This document shows, piece by piece, positions 63,501-64,000 of a DNA stretch of 64,000 nt (the first letter of the stretch is position 1; each line of letters starts with the position of its first letter). Position numbers and translations under genes: made by a program. The stretch is from positions 1,240,001 through 1,304,000 of the forward strand of contig NZ_WUMN01000001.1 of the NCBI RefSeq assembly GCF_009826935.1, given 5' to 3'. The DNA comes from Flavobacterium sp. Sd200. Its GTDB lineage: Bacteria; Bacteroidota; Bacteroidia; Flavobacteriales; Flavobacteriaceae. The notes beneath the pieces are model-generated. The model was given only the letters and a program-made list of their open reading frames with translations, searched no databases and had not been told where the DNA came from.

Positions 63501-64000
63501 GGTTAAGGCCGGTATTGCTGACTGCCTCTGTGGCGTCACTGGGCTTTTTGCCTATGGCATTAAGTGGTGGCGCAGGTGCCGAGGTACAAAAGCCCCTTGC
63601 CACTGTGGTTATAGGCGGGCTGGTAACGGCTACACTTTTAACCCTTGTGGTGTTACCCATATTATATTACTTTTTTGAGAAGGGCTTTAAAGGAAATAAC
63701 GATACTACAAAAGGTTTAAAACTGGCGGTAATATTACTTTTACTGCTGCCATTTGCAGGTTTCTCACAACAACAGCCCCTTCCCCTTACATTGCATGAAG
63801 CCATCGCAACCGGGCTTAGAAACAACGGGGCTGTACAGGCTTCCGGCCTTGAAGTTTCGCGACAGCAACAATTGCGCAGTACAGCATTTGACTCCCCAAA
63901 AACGGAAATCAACGGTACGTTTGGGCAAATAAACAGCCATGCACAGGACAAGAACTTCAGTGTATCGCAAACCTTCAGCCCGTTTCGGTATGGTGCACGC
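60590..64000 (+). CDS. CusA/CzcA-type heavy-metal RND transporter fused to a TolC-like domain (3' end outside window)
   Basis: The frame is open from ATG 60590 to the window end (1137 codons). Residues 1-~1030 are a heavy-metal RND pump: N-terminal helix (FSINNKFIIGLFTLALILTGGYSL), porter domains, and the HME-type proton relay in transmembrane helix 4, D400-F-G-x-x-x-D406-G-A-V-x-x-V-E413. The TDPMPMEAGD segment and MNEL/TGIRSDVAIKIFGED are also family marks. It pumps Cu, Ag, Zn, Co or Ni; which one cannot be told. After the last helix, the chain continues without a stop through a linker, a hydrophobic LKLAVILLLLLPFAGFSQQQ at ~1045-1063 resembling a signal peptide, and then a TolC-like start (LTLHEAIATGLRNNGAVQASGLEVSRQQQLRS). 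RND-TolC fusions are known in Bacteroidota. Confidence 0.9.
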   Translation, partial: MLDKIIHFSINNKFIIGLFTLALILTGGYSLSHLPIDALPDITNNQVQIITTSPTLATQDVEQFITYPIEMAVKPIPKVVELRSVSRFGLSVVTVVFEEDADIYWARAQISERLKEAENVIPKNLGSPEMAPISTGLGEIYQYVVYPQKGYEKKYDAMQLRTIQDWIIRPQLVGTRGVAEVNTLGGALKQYEIAVNPDRLKSMNTTTAEIFAALETNNENTGGAYIDKKPYAYFIRGIGMVNSIEDINKIVIKNQNGIPVLVRDVAKVQLGSSIRYGATTKDGKGEEVTGMVMMLKGENSGQVVGRVKEKIEQIKKSLPEGVSIEPFLDRTKLVDHAIGTVKKNLIEGALIVVFILVLLLGNWRAGLVVASVIPLALLFAICMMNLFNVSGNLMSLGAIDFGIIVDGAVIIVEAIIHRLETMKKGKLTKDNMNEEVYEASSKIRSSAAFGEIIILIVYLPILALTGTEGKMFGPMAQTVSFAILGAFILSLTYVPMMSSLVLSKSTGHTPNFSDKIIATVYRVYRPLLDGALKVKGIIIGVSVTLFAVALILFNSLGGEFIPTLDEGDIATHLIISSGSSLSQEIEATTKAEQILRSRFPEIKMIVTKIGSAEIPTDPMPMEAGDMIIIMKNRNEWTSAKTKEELMAKMEKALEEIPGATTEFSQPVQMRMNELMTGIRSDVAIKIFGEDIDRLVSAGDEIMEQIQDIKGITDARPERVAGLPQITVKYDKDKLALYGLNVGDLNRVVRMGFAGEAAGTVYEGEKRFDLVVRLVQDKRQDINNLKSLYVTLPSGNQIPLEQVADIKFEDGPMQISREDGHRRIVVGFNVRERDVQSVVKDIQAKLDKNLKLPAGYYVTYGGQFENLQQANSRLMVAVPVALGLIFILLYFTFKSIKQSVLIFTAIPLSAIGGVFALWMRGMPFSISAGVGFIALFGVAVLNGIVLIAYFNELKTEGITDIYERIREGTKVRLRPVLLTASVASLGFLPMALSGGAGAEVQKPLATVVIGGLVTATLLTLVVLPILYYFFEKGFKGNNDTTKGLKLAVILLLLLPFAGFSQQQPLPLTLHEAIATGLRNNGAVQASGLEVSRQQQLRSTAFDSPKTEINGTFGQINSHAQDKNFSVSQTFSPFRYGAR

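Overview
The window looks like chromosomal DNA of a flavobacterium (Bacteroidota, Flavobacteriaceae, Flavobacterium-like). It is AT-rich and has Bacteroidota-type -7 boxes (TAnnTTTG) rather than E. coli promoters. It carries several type IX secretion (T9SS) C-terminal sorting domains, surface-lipoprotein signals of the CSDDS kind, an LpxC-FabZ fusion and TPR-AraC regulators. No rRNA, tRNA, CRISPR array or insertion sequence was seen.

Layout. (1) 1-6707: an iron/siderophore-type uptake locus read rightwards: the end of a TonB-dependent receptor, a DUF4374 surface lipoprotein, a secreted ankyrin-repeat protein, a DUF2271 protein and a PepSY-flavodoxin-NAD(P)H reductase membrane protein. It resembles the Bacteroides XusABC xenosiderophore system with two extra members. 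(2) 6776-20271: mixed genes: a giant thioester alpha-2-macroglobulin lipoprotein, tadA, an ABC-F ATPase, a thioredoxin-fold lipoprotein, a NUDIX-type regulator, a bestrophin-like channel, a 56-aa protein, a serine hydrolase and a secreted protein of unknown function. (3) 20313-28563: a nitronate monooxygenase, then a complete histidine operon hisGDCBHAF-hisIE, preceded by a His-rich leader peptide and an attenuator-like terminator. (4) 28645-40859: a ParE/RelE toxin-antitoxin pair, uvrB, an HD hydrolase, the lipid A genes lpxD, lpxC-fabZ and lpxA, then efp, a second lpxD-like gene, sucD and a fused E1 alpha-beta 2-oxoacid dehydrogenase. (5) 41010-41849: a DUF3825-like gene. (6) 41958-52010: a pectin-degradation locus with GH28, CE8, GH105 and an esterase in one operon, a T9SS-exported multidomain protein, and a T9SS-exported PL1 pectate lyase. 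(7) 52187-59946: a 1615-aa FnIII/GEVED repeat protein exported by the T9SS, downstream of a TPR membrane protein and a TPR-AraC regulator. (8) 60176-64000: a small Cys/His protein and the start of a heavy-metal RND pump fused to a TolC-like outer-membrane domain, which runs off the window.

The most informative regulatory signals are two. First, three pectin promoters carry the same 14-bp palindrome (TGTAATCGATTACA-like) butted directly against the -7 box, which defines a local LacI-type regulon. Second, the his leader has His codons placed so that ribosome stalling could switch between two mutually exclusive RNA pairings. The pectin enzymes fit one pathway: PL1 cuts outside the cell, CE8 removes methyl esters, GH28 and GH105 trim saturated and unsaturated oligogalacturonides, and the esterase probably removes acyl groups.
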